A model generated the notes under the pieces. That model had not been told where the DNA came from, did no database searches, and was given only the letters and a program-made list of their open reading frames with translations. A DNA stretch of 64,000 nt from Alteripontixanthobacter maritimus (GTDB taxonomy: Bacteria > Pseudomonadota > Alphaproteobacteria > Sphingomonadales > Sphingomonadaceae), in contig NZ_QBKA01000002.1 in NCBI RefSeq assembly GCF_003340475.1, positions 2,551,501-2,615,500 of the forward strand, read 5' to 3'. Shown in pieces: positions 45,021 through 53,517 of the stretch. The translations under genes were made by a program, and so were the position numbers. Within the stretch, counting starts at the first letter, position 1, and every line of letters begins with the position of its first letter.

Positions 45021-45026
45021 ATGTAG
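45021..45026 (+). other. Start-stop minimal open frame (ATG-TAG)
   Basis: ATGTAG follows AGGAGA by seven bases, a well-placed ribosome-binding site leading to an immediate stop, 110 bases before the next gene. It may be a regulatory leader or the remains of a mutated start. Confidence 0.4.
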
Positions 45027-45083
45027 CAAACGCACCAAGCTGACAGCGGGCCACACGCTGCAACGAAATATCGAACAAACCGA

Positions 45084-45115
45084 GCCGCACGACATTCTGT
45101 CGGAGCGGCTTTTTT
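45084..45115 (+). terminator. Second intrinsic terminator immediately ahead of a gene
   Basis: Stem GCCGC-a-CGACA / TGTCG-ga-GCGGC with loop TTC, then six T residues. The ATG of the next gene is at 45136, so transcription must read through this signal. Confidence 0.82.
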
Positions 45116-45135
45116 ATATTTGAAGGAAATACATC

Positions 45136-45780
45136 ATGGCGAAGAAGCCGAAGAAAGTAACCAAGGCCGAGAAGGCAAGGACCGAAAATCTGCCCGATAT
45201 AATCGATATCGGAGGAGAGGTAATCAAACCAACCCAGCTCTACATGGACAACGGTCGCAAGCCGTCGGCCTCTGGTCCATGGACCGACGAGCCGGACAAG
45301 CTGTCTTGGACTGACCCGGCCACAGAACTGCATTGCACCATTTTGCGAATGCCGGATGGCGCACTTGCTGGCTTTGTAGCGGTGCCGTTGCAGCATCCGC
45401 TCTTCGGGTTCGACCATGAAGCAATCCCGGCCGATGTCAGCGTCGAAGCATATGGTGGTCTGAACTATTCGGAACCGTGTGATGACAGAGGGCCAGAGGC
45501 TACCTCCGTCTGTCATACGCACGATTTCGTGCGTGGGCGCGATGCGAGAAAACAAGAATGGTGGTTCGGGTTTCGCTGCAATCACCGCAATGATTTTCTA
45601 CCTGGCCGCGGCAACAGCCATCTGCGTGATGAAGAGGGACGAACCTATCGCGGCACCGCATTCGTTTTCAAACAATGCACGCTGCTTGCGCAGCAGCTCG
45701 CAAATATCGATGCCGAAGATACAAAGCAGACAGCGACCAAACAGATCGCGCCACCGACTTCCAACGGAAAGGGGGTGTAA
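45136..45780 (+). CDS. Hypothetical protein, plasmid/ICE cargo type
   Basis: A 214-residue protein with a basic N-terminus (AKKPKKVTKAEKAR). Its middle resembles uncharacterised proteins of phages and integrative elements: HPLFGFDHE, VEAYGGLNYSEPC and WWFGFRCNH. Conserved Cys and His residues (CDDRG, CHTHD, CNH) could bind a metal. The terminator leader and gaagga site precede it. It is followed at two bases by the next gene. Confidence 0.65.
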   Translation: MAKKPKKVTKAEKARTENLPDIIDIGGEVIKPTQLYMDNGRKPSASGPWTDEPDKLSWTDPATELHCTILRMPDGALAGFVAVPLQHPLFGFDHEAIPADVSVEAYGGLNYSEPCDDRGPEATSVCHTHDFVRGRDARKQEWWFGFRCNHRNDFLPGRGNSHLRDEEGRTYRGTAFVFKQCTLLAQQLANIDAEDTKQTATKQIAPPTSNGKGV

Positions 45781-45781
45781 G

Positions 45782-46603
45782 ATGGAGAACGCATCATACG
45801 AACAACTCCGGAACTCGCGGCTGCCGTGGGGTTACTGGCTCCAGGCAACCGGGGATCGGAATCCCCGCAAAGCTCTCGTCGATGAAGATGGCAATTACTG
45901 GTCGTCAATCCGCCAATATCTCTGGGTGGACCGGTTGCGCATGGCCGAGCCTGAAAATCCCGGCACGCTCCATGATTACCTGGAGTTCTTGCTATCGGTG
46001 CTCGTGGCGCTCGACCGGCGCATCGTGCCCATCGAAGAGGCGGTCGAAGATCTCTTCCACAATTGGCACCAGGCCAGGTTCTATTGCGCGTGGCTGGATG
46101 GCCTGGGCCTTACTGTCCCGTCGCACAGTGCCGATATCTTCGGCAGCCGACTACCCACTGAAGCGCAAGCGATCATTGTCATGCTGGCAAGCACGCGGAC
46201 CCGGGAAGATGTGCCACTGTCGATAGGGCTGCCGACTTTGCGGCATCGCAGCGGGCTGGAGCCGGCCTCTGACGCCGAGGAACGGGAGGAAGTGATCGCT
46301 CAGCTTGAAGCCTTTGCCGACACGCTGGATTATCGGTTCGAGCGCGCGCGGATCGGAACAAAGGACGCAATCACGCTCGTAGGGAAAGACGTCGGCCCTA
46401 ATATGCCGCTCCGACGCGTTTTATGGACGATAACGTTTACCGACGCCTATGCGCAAGATCGGTTCTATCTCTGGCTGCTGGCCCGGATCGACCGATGGCA
46501 AACTTGGGGCGAGCTCGCTCATCGTAAAGGTGGCCGCGCCCTAAGCGAGCATCTGTTGCGGCTGAAGTTCGCTAACGAAAAGATCGATTTGTCGGCCGAC
46601 TGA
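45782..46603 (+). CDS. Hypothetical protein, mobile-element cargo
   Basis: A 273-residue, mostly helical protein with no recognised family. Trp-rich N-terminus (LPWGYWLQATGDRNP) and a C-terminal segment FYLWLLARIDRWQTWGEL. The ATG at 45782 follows the upstream TAA by one base, so the two genes are translationally coupled. An upstream frame to 45479 lies within the preceding gene and is rejected. Confidence 0.62.
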   Translation: MENASYEQLRNSRLPWGYWLQATGDRNPRKALVDEDGNYWSSIRQYLWVDRLRMAEPENPGTLHDYLEFLLSVLVALDRRIVPIEEAVEDLFHNWHQARFYCAWLDGLGLTVPSHSADIFGSRLPTEAQAIIVMLASTRTREDVPLSIGLPTLRHRSGLEPASDAEEREEVIAQLEAFADTLDYRFERARIGTKDAITLVGKDVGPNMPLRRVLWTITFTDAYAQDRFYLWLLARIDRWQTWGELAHRKGGRALSEHLLRLKFANEKIDLSAD

Positions 46604-46686
46604 TCGCTGTTCGCCAACCGTAGAACCCATGAATGAGCGCGTGGTAGCTGTGGCTGCCGCGCGCTTGTGCAATTTCAGGACAAGCT

Positions 46687-47265
46687 ATGAGCTATATTCG
46701 TCACCCCGAGCGGGTGGTCGCATTTTCGATCGTCTACAGTACGCAGCGACACAACCCCTCGCCAGCAATTCGCACGATCGGTGCGTTCACCGCGGTGCGC
46801 CGCAATAGCGATGACGTATCGTTCGGTCAGCACCAATTTGCCTATCCCAATCAAGAAGGCAGCACGCCGCTAGCCGACATGGCATCGCTGGCAAATCCGC
46901 AGACCGATTGTCTCGGCAGCGTCATCCTTCCACCTTCGCGTCATGCTCTACAAGCGAGCGGAGTGTATGATCCCGTCGCGGCGCGCAGCCGCGCGCTGCC
47001 AATACCAGCGAGGCACTGCTTCCGCCGATGCCACTTTCTCCAGACCAATATGCGCACGTTTCGCGGGATATCACGGCAGAACGGCATCAGCCTTGAGCGG
47101 CCGTTATCGACCGATACCATGTATGCGGCCTACGCACCCGAGCGCGCCCAGGCGATATGGGTAAACTGGGTTACGTTGGCGCTGGTGAGGGATCCAGACC
47201 GCGCATCGCTGCTCGCAGCGCATCGAGCGTGGAACATGATAGAGCGCGCAAGAGTGGCGCGATAA
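46687..47265 (+). CDS. Hypothetical protein, mobile-element cargo
   Basis: A 192-residue protein without recognised domains. Composition is mixed, with many Arg, Ala, His and Pro. A GC hairpin (GCGCG ... CGCGC) lies in its leader, like the hairpins before its neighbours but lacking a T-run. The ribosome-binding site is aggac. Last of the plus-strand cargo before the convergent HTH gene. Confidence 0.55.
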   Translation: MSYIRHPERVVAFSIVYSTQRHNPSPAIRTIGAFTAVRRNSDDVSFGQHQFAYPNQEGSTPLADMASLANPQTDCLGSVILPPSRHALQASGVYDPVAARSRALPIPARHCFRRCHFLQTNMRTFRGISRQNGISLERPLSTDTMYAAYAPERAQAIWVNWVTLALVRDPDRASLLAAHRAWNMIERARVAR

Positions 47266-47326
47266 TTTCGATACTAAGCTCATAGCGGAAGCGCTACTCA
47301 AAAATCTCCAGCGCGGTCTCGTTCCA

Positions 47327-47899
47327 TCAGTGATAGTCAAACACCGGATGCCCCACTGTACTGGCTGCTTCCCACCCAATGTTCGCCAACAGGTTCAGGT
47401 TTTGGCAGGTGAACACATATCTGACCTCTTCTGGGTCGGACTCAGTATCCCTGTGCTTGGCTCTCGTGAGCCATTTGCTGCGCGGAGACTGGCCGCGCTC
47501 AAGGCGTGACAGCGTTCCAATAGAAATGCCTATCTCACGAGAGAGTTCGCGCAGCGTTAGGTCCAGCTCTTTCCGCCCTGCCCGTAGGGCTTGGGCCAAA
47601 TCCTGCTGCGTATCACTAATCGATGACAGCGTGGGCCAACCACTTCCTGCCTTCTCTGCGAGATCTGACCATTCCAGGTTCAGCGCCCCCATAATCTTGT
47701 ACAGAGTGGCATAAGTCGGCAACCGGCGGCCAGACTCGATGCGCGAAATAGTTTCCTGAGGCACCTCGGCAAGCTCTGCCAACTCTTTTTGGGTCAGCTT
47801 CACACCATCATTATCCCGGCGCTTCTCCCGAATGATCTGACCAATATCATCTTTGAGAGGTCCGTAGCCGCTCGGAAGTAGGGTTTTTCTGGGTTTCAC
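47327..47899 (-). CDS. Tandem-HTH (XRE type) transcriptional regulator
   Basis: A protein of 190 residues if started at the GTG at 47899. Two XRE helix-turn-helix domains are visible: KLTQKELAELAEVPQETIS near residue 35 and LTLRELSREIGISIGTLS near residue 115. The frame is open to ATGs at 47968 and beyond. The GTG is preferred because a promoter (TTGTCC-17-TATTCT) and a palindrome lie just upstream and would otherwise be coding. It probably represses itself and the divergent methyltransferase gene. Confidence 0.78.
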   Translation of the reverse strand: MKPRKTLLPSGYGPLKDDIGQIIREKRRDNDGVKLTQKELAELAEVPQETISRIESGRRLPTYATLYKIMGALNLEWSDLAEKAGSGWPTLSSISDTQQDLAQALRAGRKELDLTLRELSREIGISIGTLSRLERGQSPRSKWLTRAKHRDTESDPEEVRYVFTCQNLNLLANIGWEAASTVGHPVFDYH

Positions 47900-47921
47900 A
47901 ATTAATTTACCGCTAGAATAT

Positions 47922-47947
47922 GACGTTGTTCCGTAGCGGACAACGTC
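47922..47947. promoter_or_regulatory. 26-bp palindromic operator between divergent genes
   Basis: Arms GACGTTGT (47922-47929) and ACAACGTC (47940-47947) are perfect inverse copies around TCCGTAGCGG. It overlaps the -35 region of a good minus-strand promoter (TTGTCC, 17-base spacer, TATTCT) leading to the HTH gene. Confidence 0.7.
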
Positions 47948-47966
47948 GAAATCTACAAGCTGGTCC

Positions 47967-49166
47967 ATGAAAGCCACAAAAACCAGTTCGCCGGCCAACC
48001 GCACAGCGCGTAAGCCAGATTTTAACCCAGGTGCCCAGCAGAGTCAGTTCTATACCGAGCCCGGTGTCAAGAAGGATTTCTTTAAGACGATAGGTGGCCG
48101 TACCGATTTCGATAACCTTCCGCATGTCGAACCCAGCACTGGCAGCGTCTCCGCAAACCACTGCCATCGTAGCTCGCCTTGCGCACACCTTGAAGACGAT
48201 AATGGCGTCGCCATGCAGAACTCGCCACCCAGTGAGGCAGCTCGGACGGATTCAAAGCTGTCGGATACCCATCCTCTATGTCGGAGCCTGCGCGAGGCGA
48301 GGGAAGCGGCAGAACTCTCCGAGGCGTCCTTGGGAATTCGGGTTGGGCTTACCTGTCAGACCATTAAGCGTCTGGAAAGAGGTCTTGGGTCGATCGGAAA
48401 CCTGATAACGGTAATGGGTGAGCTGAAAGTGCAAATTGCCGATATCGGACCCGGCAAAACGCTGCCTGAAAAATTGCAGAAGCGCCGTATAAAGCTGTTT
48501 CTAACACCACACAAATTATCGACGGAGGCAGGTATATCGCCCGAAGCGATCCGGAACGTCGAATCCGGGAATGGCACTCTTGGCAGCCTTTTTACACTTC
48601 TTTCGGTTCTCGCGCCGAAAGCCAAGCTGACAACGCCTAAGCGTCCAGCGGTGGACCCGGTAGATAAAGCGGATCCAGACAGCCGCTTCACACCGCCGGA
48701 GTTCATGGACGCAATTTATGATGCCTTCGGACAAATCGACCTCGATCCATGCGCCAACGACCTGAGCACCGTTAAAGCCTGCCGCCGTATCCTGCTATCC
48801 GAAGGAGGTGACGGATTGGCAGCCTGCTGGAACGGGCGGTTCGTTTTCGTGAACCCTCCGTTTTCCGCAATCGTGGCTTGGTTGGAATACGCGCATGCAC
48901 AGTGGCGGGCAGGCCATGCCGAAACTATAGCTTGCCTGGTGCCGATCAGAACCGATCATCGGTTCTTTCACGACACGCTCAGGCACCAAGCGGATATCTT
49001 CATCGTCAGAGGACGAGTGGGCTTCGAAACCCCCAGCGGCAAGAAGCAGAGTAATTTTCAGCCGCTTGTGCTCGTCGTTTTTGGTGCAACGGAACGGCAA
49101 AAGGCGCGCTACCAGAAGGCAGCGGACGGTTTTTGGATCGACCGAGTTGCGGACACATCGAAGTAA
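47967..49166 (+). CDS. Tandem-HTH domain fused to Dam-type adenine methyltransferase
   Basis: A 399-residue fusion. Residues about 106-215 contain two XRE-like helix-turn-helix units (SLGIRVGLTCQTIKRLERG and LSTEAGISPEAIRNVESGNG). Residues about 235-390 form a phage-type DNA N6-adenine methyltransferase: RFTPPEFMDAIYDAFG, DLDPCAND and the catalytic NPPF (296-299). The target sequence is unknown. The first 82 residues look poorly coded, so the true start may be the ATG at 48213. As written, its ATG overlaps an opposite-strand ATG in CATG. Confidence 0.78.
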   Translation: MKATKTSSPANRTARKPDFNPGAQQSQFYTEPGVKKDFFKTIGGRTDFDNLPHVEPSTGSVSANHCHRSSPCAHLEDDNGVAMQNSPPSEAARTDSKLSDTHPLCRSLREAREAAELSEASLGIRVGLTCQTIKRLERGLGSIGNLITVMGELKVQIADIGPGKTLPEKLQKRRIKLFLTPHKLSTEAGISPEAIRNVESGNGTLGSLFTLLSVLAPKAKLTTPKRPAVDPVDKADPDSRFTPPEFMDAIYDAFGQIDLDPCANDLSTVKACRRILLSEGGDGLAACWNGRFVFVNPPFSAIVAWLEYAHAQWRAGHAETIACLVPIRTDHRFFHDTLRHQADIFIVRGRVGFETPSGKKQSNFQPLVLVVFGATERQKARYQKAADGFWIDRVADTSK

Positions 49167-49312
49167 CGCAAATGCAAATAAGCCAAGGTTATCTGGCGCA
49201 GATTCGAAGTCTGTCAGGGAAACCCTTCCTGTGCGGCAAAAGAGACACTTAGATGGACTTATAGGAAATTTAACTGATCGGATTACGGTTTATCAGACGA
49301 CTAGTTTCGAAG

Positions 49313-49504
49313 TTGCGAAAAATATTCGTAAAAACTCCGAAGGATTACACGCGCGACGAGATTGACACTCTGATTAGAAACTACGTCAATTCATTTGACG
49401 AAAGGAAAGCTAACCCCGCGATGGAAAACGAGCCCGAGTGGGACCACGCATTATCCGAGGCTTCGGAAGCGCCCAAGCCTTCTGAGTTGCAGAGATTTGA
49501 TTAA
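49313..49504 (+). CDS. Small acidic protein, probable
   Basis: A 63-residue frame starting with TTG. The sequence (VKTPKDYTRDEIDTLI, NEPEWDHALSEA) reads like real coding sequence with a helical centre. No ribosome-binding site is clear, and its neighbours are unrelated. Function unknown. Confidence 0.4.
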   Translation: MRKIFVKTPKDYTRDEIDTLIRNYVNSFDERKANPAMENEPEWDHALSEASEAPKPSELQRFD

Positions 49505-50179
49505 TGTATTTGCTTAATGATCAATATTCAGCAATCGCAATAATATTAAGACAGTTGAGGGGGCGATATTTCGGATAATGCCCTCTAAATGATCAGCAAT
49601 CGACATTCGTTATTTTGCGATATCCATATTCAGCATTTTATGCATAGCGAGGCGAGAACGTTTGTGAGGTTTGTTCGGCAGATAAGTTAAGCTTGCGTAC
49701 CACTCTATCGATACAGCTGCAACGTTCGATACTATCGTGATAATCCTCTGCAGCGCTTCAGGTTGACGAGGCAGGCGGAATTTTAGTAGCTGCCAAACAA
49801 AGGTTCAGCTGCGCTAACTCAGTCGTAAGACCGAACGCTGGATCACCAATTCTTATTCCAGTCCGAGAGATCACTGGGATGTCGCGCGTCAGCATTGCGC
49901 CCCATATCGGCCATTCGCAATGCCGTTGCCTGTAGCTAAAAGCGGTCATTCTGAAAGATCGAAGCGATTATCGACGTGGATGCAGGTAATCGGCGCCTTG
50001 ATCTCTTTCCGAGCCAGCTAACAAAGTCCCCATTCATCGCTTCATCGATATCGGGAATTTATGTAAGAAACGTATGAAGCGGCCTTATCGGTCGTGAATG
50101 CACCAGCACACCATGAAATCCATGCGGAGGCCAGCGTCGTCACAACAACCGTAGCCAAGATGATCGCACTGTCGTTCTG
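49505..50179. other. AT-richer intergenic region without a clear gene
   Basis: About 675 bases with lower GC than the surroundings. Only short open frames occur (one of 63 residues on the minus strand near 49,758-49,949, with RIGDPAFGLTTELAQ, may be a gene relic). No tRNA 3'-end repeat was seen. It probably marks the transition out of the mobile element. Confidence 0.5.
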
Positions 50180-50839
50180 TTAGGATTCAATCCCGAGGCC
50201 CGCCTAGGCCATCAGCAGCAGGATAGCCCAATCCCGCGGTAAACGGATAGCTTAAGCGCCGATAACCATAATCACGGCGATCAGACCCGCTGCCACAAAC
50301 GGCCCTGCCGTCAGATCCATCGCAGCAGCCACCTGTGTCATGTTGAGTCCGGTCACAACTAGCGCCCACGTCCCGAACAGAGCGATTGGTGCACAGTCAT
50401 ACCAAGCGACCGGCGCCGTCTTTGCTGTCAGCTCCCGATAGGCCAGAGCCAAACACACGAACTAGGTCAAAACGACAATCAGCCCCCAACCGATCGGAGC
50501 AAACGGCGTCGCTGCGTTGGCGACTAACGCACCGGCGTAATACAGTGCAAAGCGGTCCAGTACTCCGTTATTACGCTCTTTCGGGCGCGCCTGAAAAACA
50601 GCAAACGCGAGACAACTCAGAAAGATCGGTGCCCAAACGGCGAAGGTAAAGGGAGCCGGGGTGAAATCCGACTGGTCCAGATAATAAACTGTCTGGATAT
50701 CCCCGCGCGCCTTGCCTTCCGTGAAGGAGCCGGTCCCGATGGCGAGGTTGGTAAACAACATCACGCCAGTCAGCACGGCGATAGTTATTTGCCGGGCCAG
50801 GCCATAAAAAAAGGGTTAGCGATGTTTGACAGATTGCAT
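50180..50839 (-). pseudogene. TspO/MBR-like membrane protein pseudogene with four in-frame stops
   Basis: One frame of 220 codons runs from the ATG at 50839 to a TAA at 50180 and encodes hydrophobic helices resembling tryptophan-rich sensory (TspO/MBR) proteins: PFTFAVWAPIFLSCLAFAVF and WALVVTGLNMTQVAAAM. It contains four in-frame stops: TAA at codon 8, TAG at 50464-50462, TAA at 50254-50252 and TAG at 50206-50204. No frameshift is needed. The gene is inactive under the standard code. Confidence 0.75.
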
Positions 50840-50869
50840 GAGCCGTTACCTTTCTTCTGATGTTGCGCT

Positions 50870-51626
50870 TTAGTCTTTGTAGCCGTCGTCCAGACGATCC
50901 ATTCGGCGCCGCAGCATCGGCCAGATAAGCTGCCGGCTGACGAATTCAGCCACGCCGCGATTTTGCTCTTGCACCATATCGGCCGTTCCTTCAGGTACCT
51001 GTAGGATCTCTACGCTCCCGATGCTCAAGGTGCGAACCTGCACGGAGCATGCGCGCTCTAGAAAATACACGCGCAGGAACGCGTCGCCGACCTCCTCGCT
51101 GACGATAAGCGTACCATGATTGCGCAGCAGCATGGCGTTTTTCATACCTAGATCTACGAAGGTGTTACTCCCGTTCATCATGGTCGAGAGCCACACCTTC
51201 GTAGTCGTGATAGGCGAAATCGCCGACCACCCCGAGCGCGGTTTGATTCAGCGGCAGCAGGCCATTGGCCATCGCGCTGACCGCTTGCCCGTCGAGCGTG
51301 TACAGGTGCATCACGCAGCGCGCATCATCGCGCGCCAAGTGGATGGTGAAACCGGCCGGATTCACAATCGCCTGCGGATCGTCGACCGGCTTGCCCTCCA
51401 TGTCGACCTTGATCAGGCTGGATGCGGTGATTTCCTCGAACCCGCGGCCATACGGGTTGAGCAGGAAGCGGTGTTCCGGCCCGGACACGCGCGCGGACAG
51501 ATGCGTGAAGATGAGATCGTTCCACCCCATACTGGCGACAAGACGATAAGCGCAGAACAAATCTTCGCGAATTGCGCGCTCTGCTTGCGCGCGGCTGTCC
51601 GTTTCTTGGTTCATTGCGGATGCCAT
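50870..51626 (-). pseudogene. Class II aldolase/adducin family protein, frameshifted
   Basis: Two overlapping frames together make one class II aldolase: the N-terminal part from the ATG at 51626 (GWNDLIFTHLSARV, HLYTLDGQAV) and the C-terminal part (KNAMLLRNHGTLIVSEEVG, YFLERAC) from about 51190 to 50870. The join is near 51,170-51,190, where the first frame ends HDERE. A one-base change would restore the frame. It lies five bases or so after the broken desaturase gene. Confidence 0.85.
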
Positions 51627-51628
51627 GC

Positions 51629-51990
51629 CTAGCGCTCCTCTCCTGCCGCGTCCTCAGCTTCGCCGCGAATGGTCTCGCTGGTTTCATGCTTGCCACCATG
51701 GGCCCAGCCGGGCGGCTTCAAGAAATACTTCAGCTTGTCCTGCCACCGGTTGGCGCGTCCCATCTGAGCAAAGAGCCACTGGAACCCGCCGGTCTGGATA
51801 TCCTACAGCCGCATGCTCTCTATCGGTTTGACGAGGCCAAAGCGCGGATATTCCTCCTCGCGCTTATACGTCCCAGCAAATTGTCCCACAGGATGAGAAC
51901 CTGGCCGTAATCCCGGTCGAGATACTTCGCATCCGCTCCCTGATGAACACGATGATTGCTGGGCGTGGCCAGCACGAGGGCCATTAGATC
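51629..51990 (-). pseudogene. Sterol desaturase family remnant
   Basis: C-terminal piece of a fatty-acid hydroxylase/sterol desaturase: NHRVHQGADAKYLDRDYGQV then, in another frame, YPRFGLVKPIESM and GGFQWLFAQMGRANRW. At least one frameshift (about 51,830-51,850) and an in-frame TAG (51805-51803, where Trp is expected) break it, and the N-terminal half is missing. It precedes the aldolase pseudogene in the same direction. Confidence 0.78.
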
Positions 51991-52212
51991 ATCAGCTTGA
52001 ATGCGGATAGCGCCTGTCGATCTAGCGAAACCGAAGCCGACAGCCCGCTCTCGACTCACAAGCAGCGACATCCTGAGCGTTACCTTCACGACCAAGCATG
52101 GCTGAGGAGGAAATCAATGTGATACTCACGATTTTAGACAGCTTCGCAGCATCGTCCGGCTTGGAACGCTGGCAAGAATGTTGGAACGAAGCGTTCACTG
52201 ACACAGAAGCAG

Positions 52213-52640
52213 ATGTGGGCGATCCGCTTCCACCTCGATCGCGAAGGACGATTGAGGGACAAGACCCCTTTCGATCTCGCAATCGACAGCAAGCTACGCG
52301 GATGCAATCTGGTGAAGATCAATATCGGCGACGTGGTTGCAGGTGCCGAAATCCGCAATCGAGCAACCGCCATCCAGCAGAAGACCAAAAAGCCGGTGCA
52401 GTTCGGAATCGCCGCTGACGTGCCAGCTACACTGCTAGCATGGTGGGAGCGCAGAGGCGGCTCGACGGTCGACTGCCTGTTTCCGAGTCGTGTCGACCCA
52501 ACAGGCCATATGAGTACGCGACAGTATGCGAGCCTGGTCGATGAACGGGTAACGGCGATCGAGCTGCGAAAGGCAGAATACGCGACGCACTCGCTCAGGC
52601 GAACGAAGGCAGCAATGATCCAACGCGTAACCGATAGGCG
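52213..52640 (+). pseudogene. Tyrosine recombinase (integrase) fragment
   Basis: Resembles a phage-type integrase common in sphingomonads: WAIRFHLDREGRLRDKTPF, DLAIDSKLRGCNLVKI, FPSRVDPTGHMSTRQY and the catalytic-region HSLRRTKAAM. The N-terminus and the C-terminal HxLGH/Tyr part are missing; the open frame continues into unrelated sequence to 52893. Probably the remains of a second mobile element. Confidence 0.78.
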
Positions 52641-53211
52641 TCGTAGCCTGCCAGCGTCTCCGGCAGCGATCGACATCTGTAGACTTCGTCCTTGTAGCCC
52701 GCTCTTTCTGCACAAGTGCGGCATGTCGCGCTGCGATGGAAAGCCGAAAACCGCGCTTAGGAACGACGAATGCTGCCCAAATGCGCGAGCGTTCGCAAGG
52801 AAGTGTACGCCCACATTCTATGCGCCTTATCGAAAATGCGTGTGTCGGTTGGAAACCGGGCAACGCAGCGGCGGTCATGATTTGCCTACCTAAGTCCGTG
52901 GAAGGGGAGGCCGGGAGTCTAAAGTTTCGCCCGGACACCCTTCTCGCTCGTGTCGCATGCGGAGCGCTTTTAGCGCGTCCTCGCGTTATGGCACACTGCA
53001 GTTTTGCTTGGTGAGGAGCGTATTGAAATAGCAACTCCACTTCTAATAGGAGGGCCGCTGGGCATAATGGTGCTGTAGGTCACTCGCCTAATCCGCTGTC
53101 CGCGCCAGTATACGCTGCGGTCGCTTTCGGGATCGACGAGCGGATCATTCCAGCAGGGTCAGTGCCTGTAATCGCCGGTTGCCACAGTATTCGTTCCGGC
53201 AACTTGCAGCG
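52641..53211. other. Intergenic region downstream of the integrase fragment
   Basis: No gene recognised. Open frames here are short and inconsistent with coding. The stretch around 52,740-52,890 looks like decayed repeat or gene-end sequence. Confidence 0.4.
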
Positions 53212-53295
53212 TTAGTTAAGGATCAGCAGGACGACGCCGATAAGCGCGCCGAGCCAGAGGATCAGCAGCACAACGAATTCAACCTTATCTTTCAT
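53212..53295 (-). CDS. 27-residue membrane microprotein
   Basis: A very short gene: MKDKVEF, then a single hydrophobic helix (VVLLILWLGALIGVVLLIL). The ATG at 53295 overlaps the stop of the 70-residue gene by ATGA, so it is translationally coupled to it. That and the clean membrane-helix composition argue that it is real, though short frames of this kind can occur by chance. Confidence 0.55.
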   Translation of the reverse strand: MKDKVEFVVLLILWLGALIGVVLLILN

Positions 53296-53504
53296 CCGCG
53301 TGATTGTCGGTCGGCGAAGAATTTCAGCCAGTCGGGCACGTTATTCTCGATTGAGCAGCCTTCCCCGATGATCGCGCGCAGCCATTCGCGGAGCGCGTCC
53401 ACCTGCTCCGCCGTTTCGCATTGGTCGGCCGACTGGCGGCCGCCGGGGATTTCCGTGCCGGCGGGATCGGTGACATAGAGGTAACGCTGCATTGTGTTCG
53501 CCAA
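53292..53504 (-). CDS. Small protein downstream of the SRAP gene
   Basis: A 70-residue protein (MANTMQRYLYVTDP, then VDALREWLRAIIGEG and PDWLKFFAD). It starts 13 bases after the SRAP stop and overlaps the microprotein gene, so the three likely form an operon. No family recognised. Confidence 0.6.
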   Translation of the reverse strand: MANTMQRYLYVTDPAGTEIPGGRQSADQCETAEQVDALREWLRAIIGEGCSIENNVPDWLKFFADRQSRG

Positions 53505-53517
53505 TGGTTACGACAGA

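Noticed and set aside
47913-48188. Minus-strand 91-codon frame upstream of the HTH gene
   Set aside because: Part of it (MRKVIEIGTATYRLKEILLD) looks protein-like, but it ends inside the operator region and overlaps both neighbouring frames; evidence is too thin.
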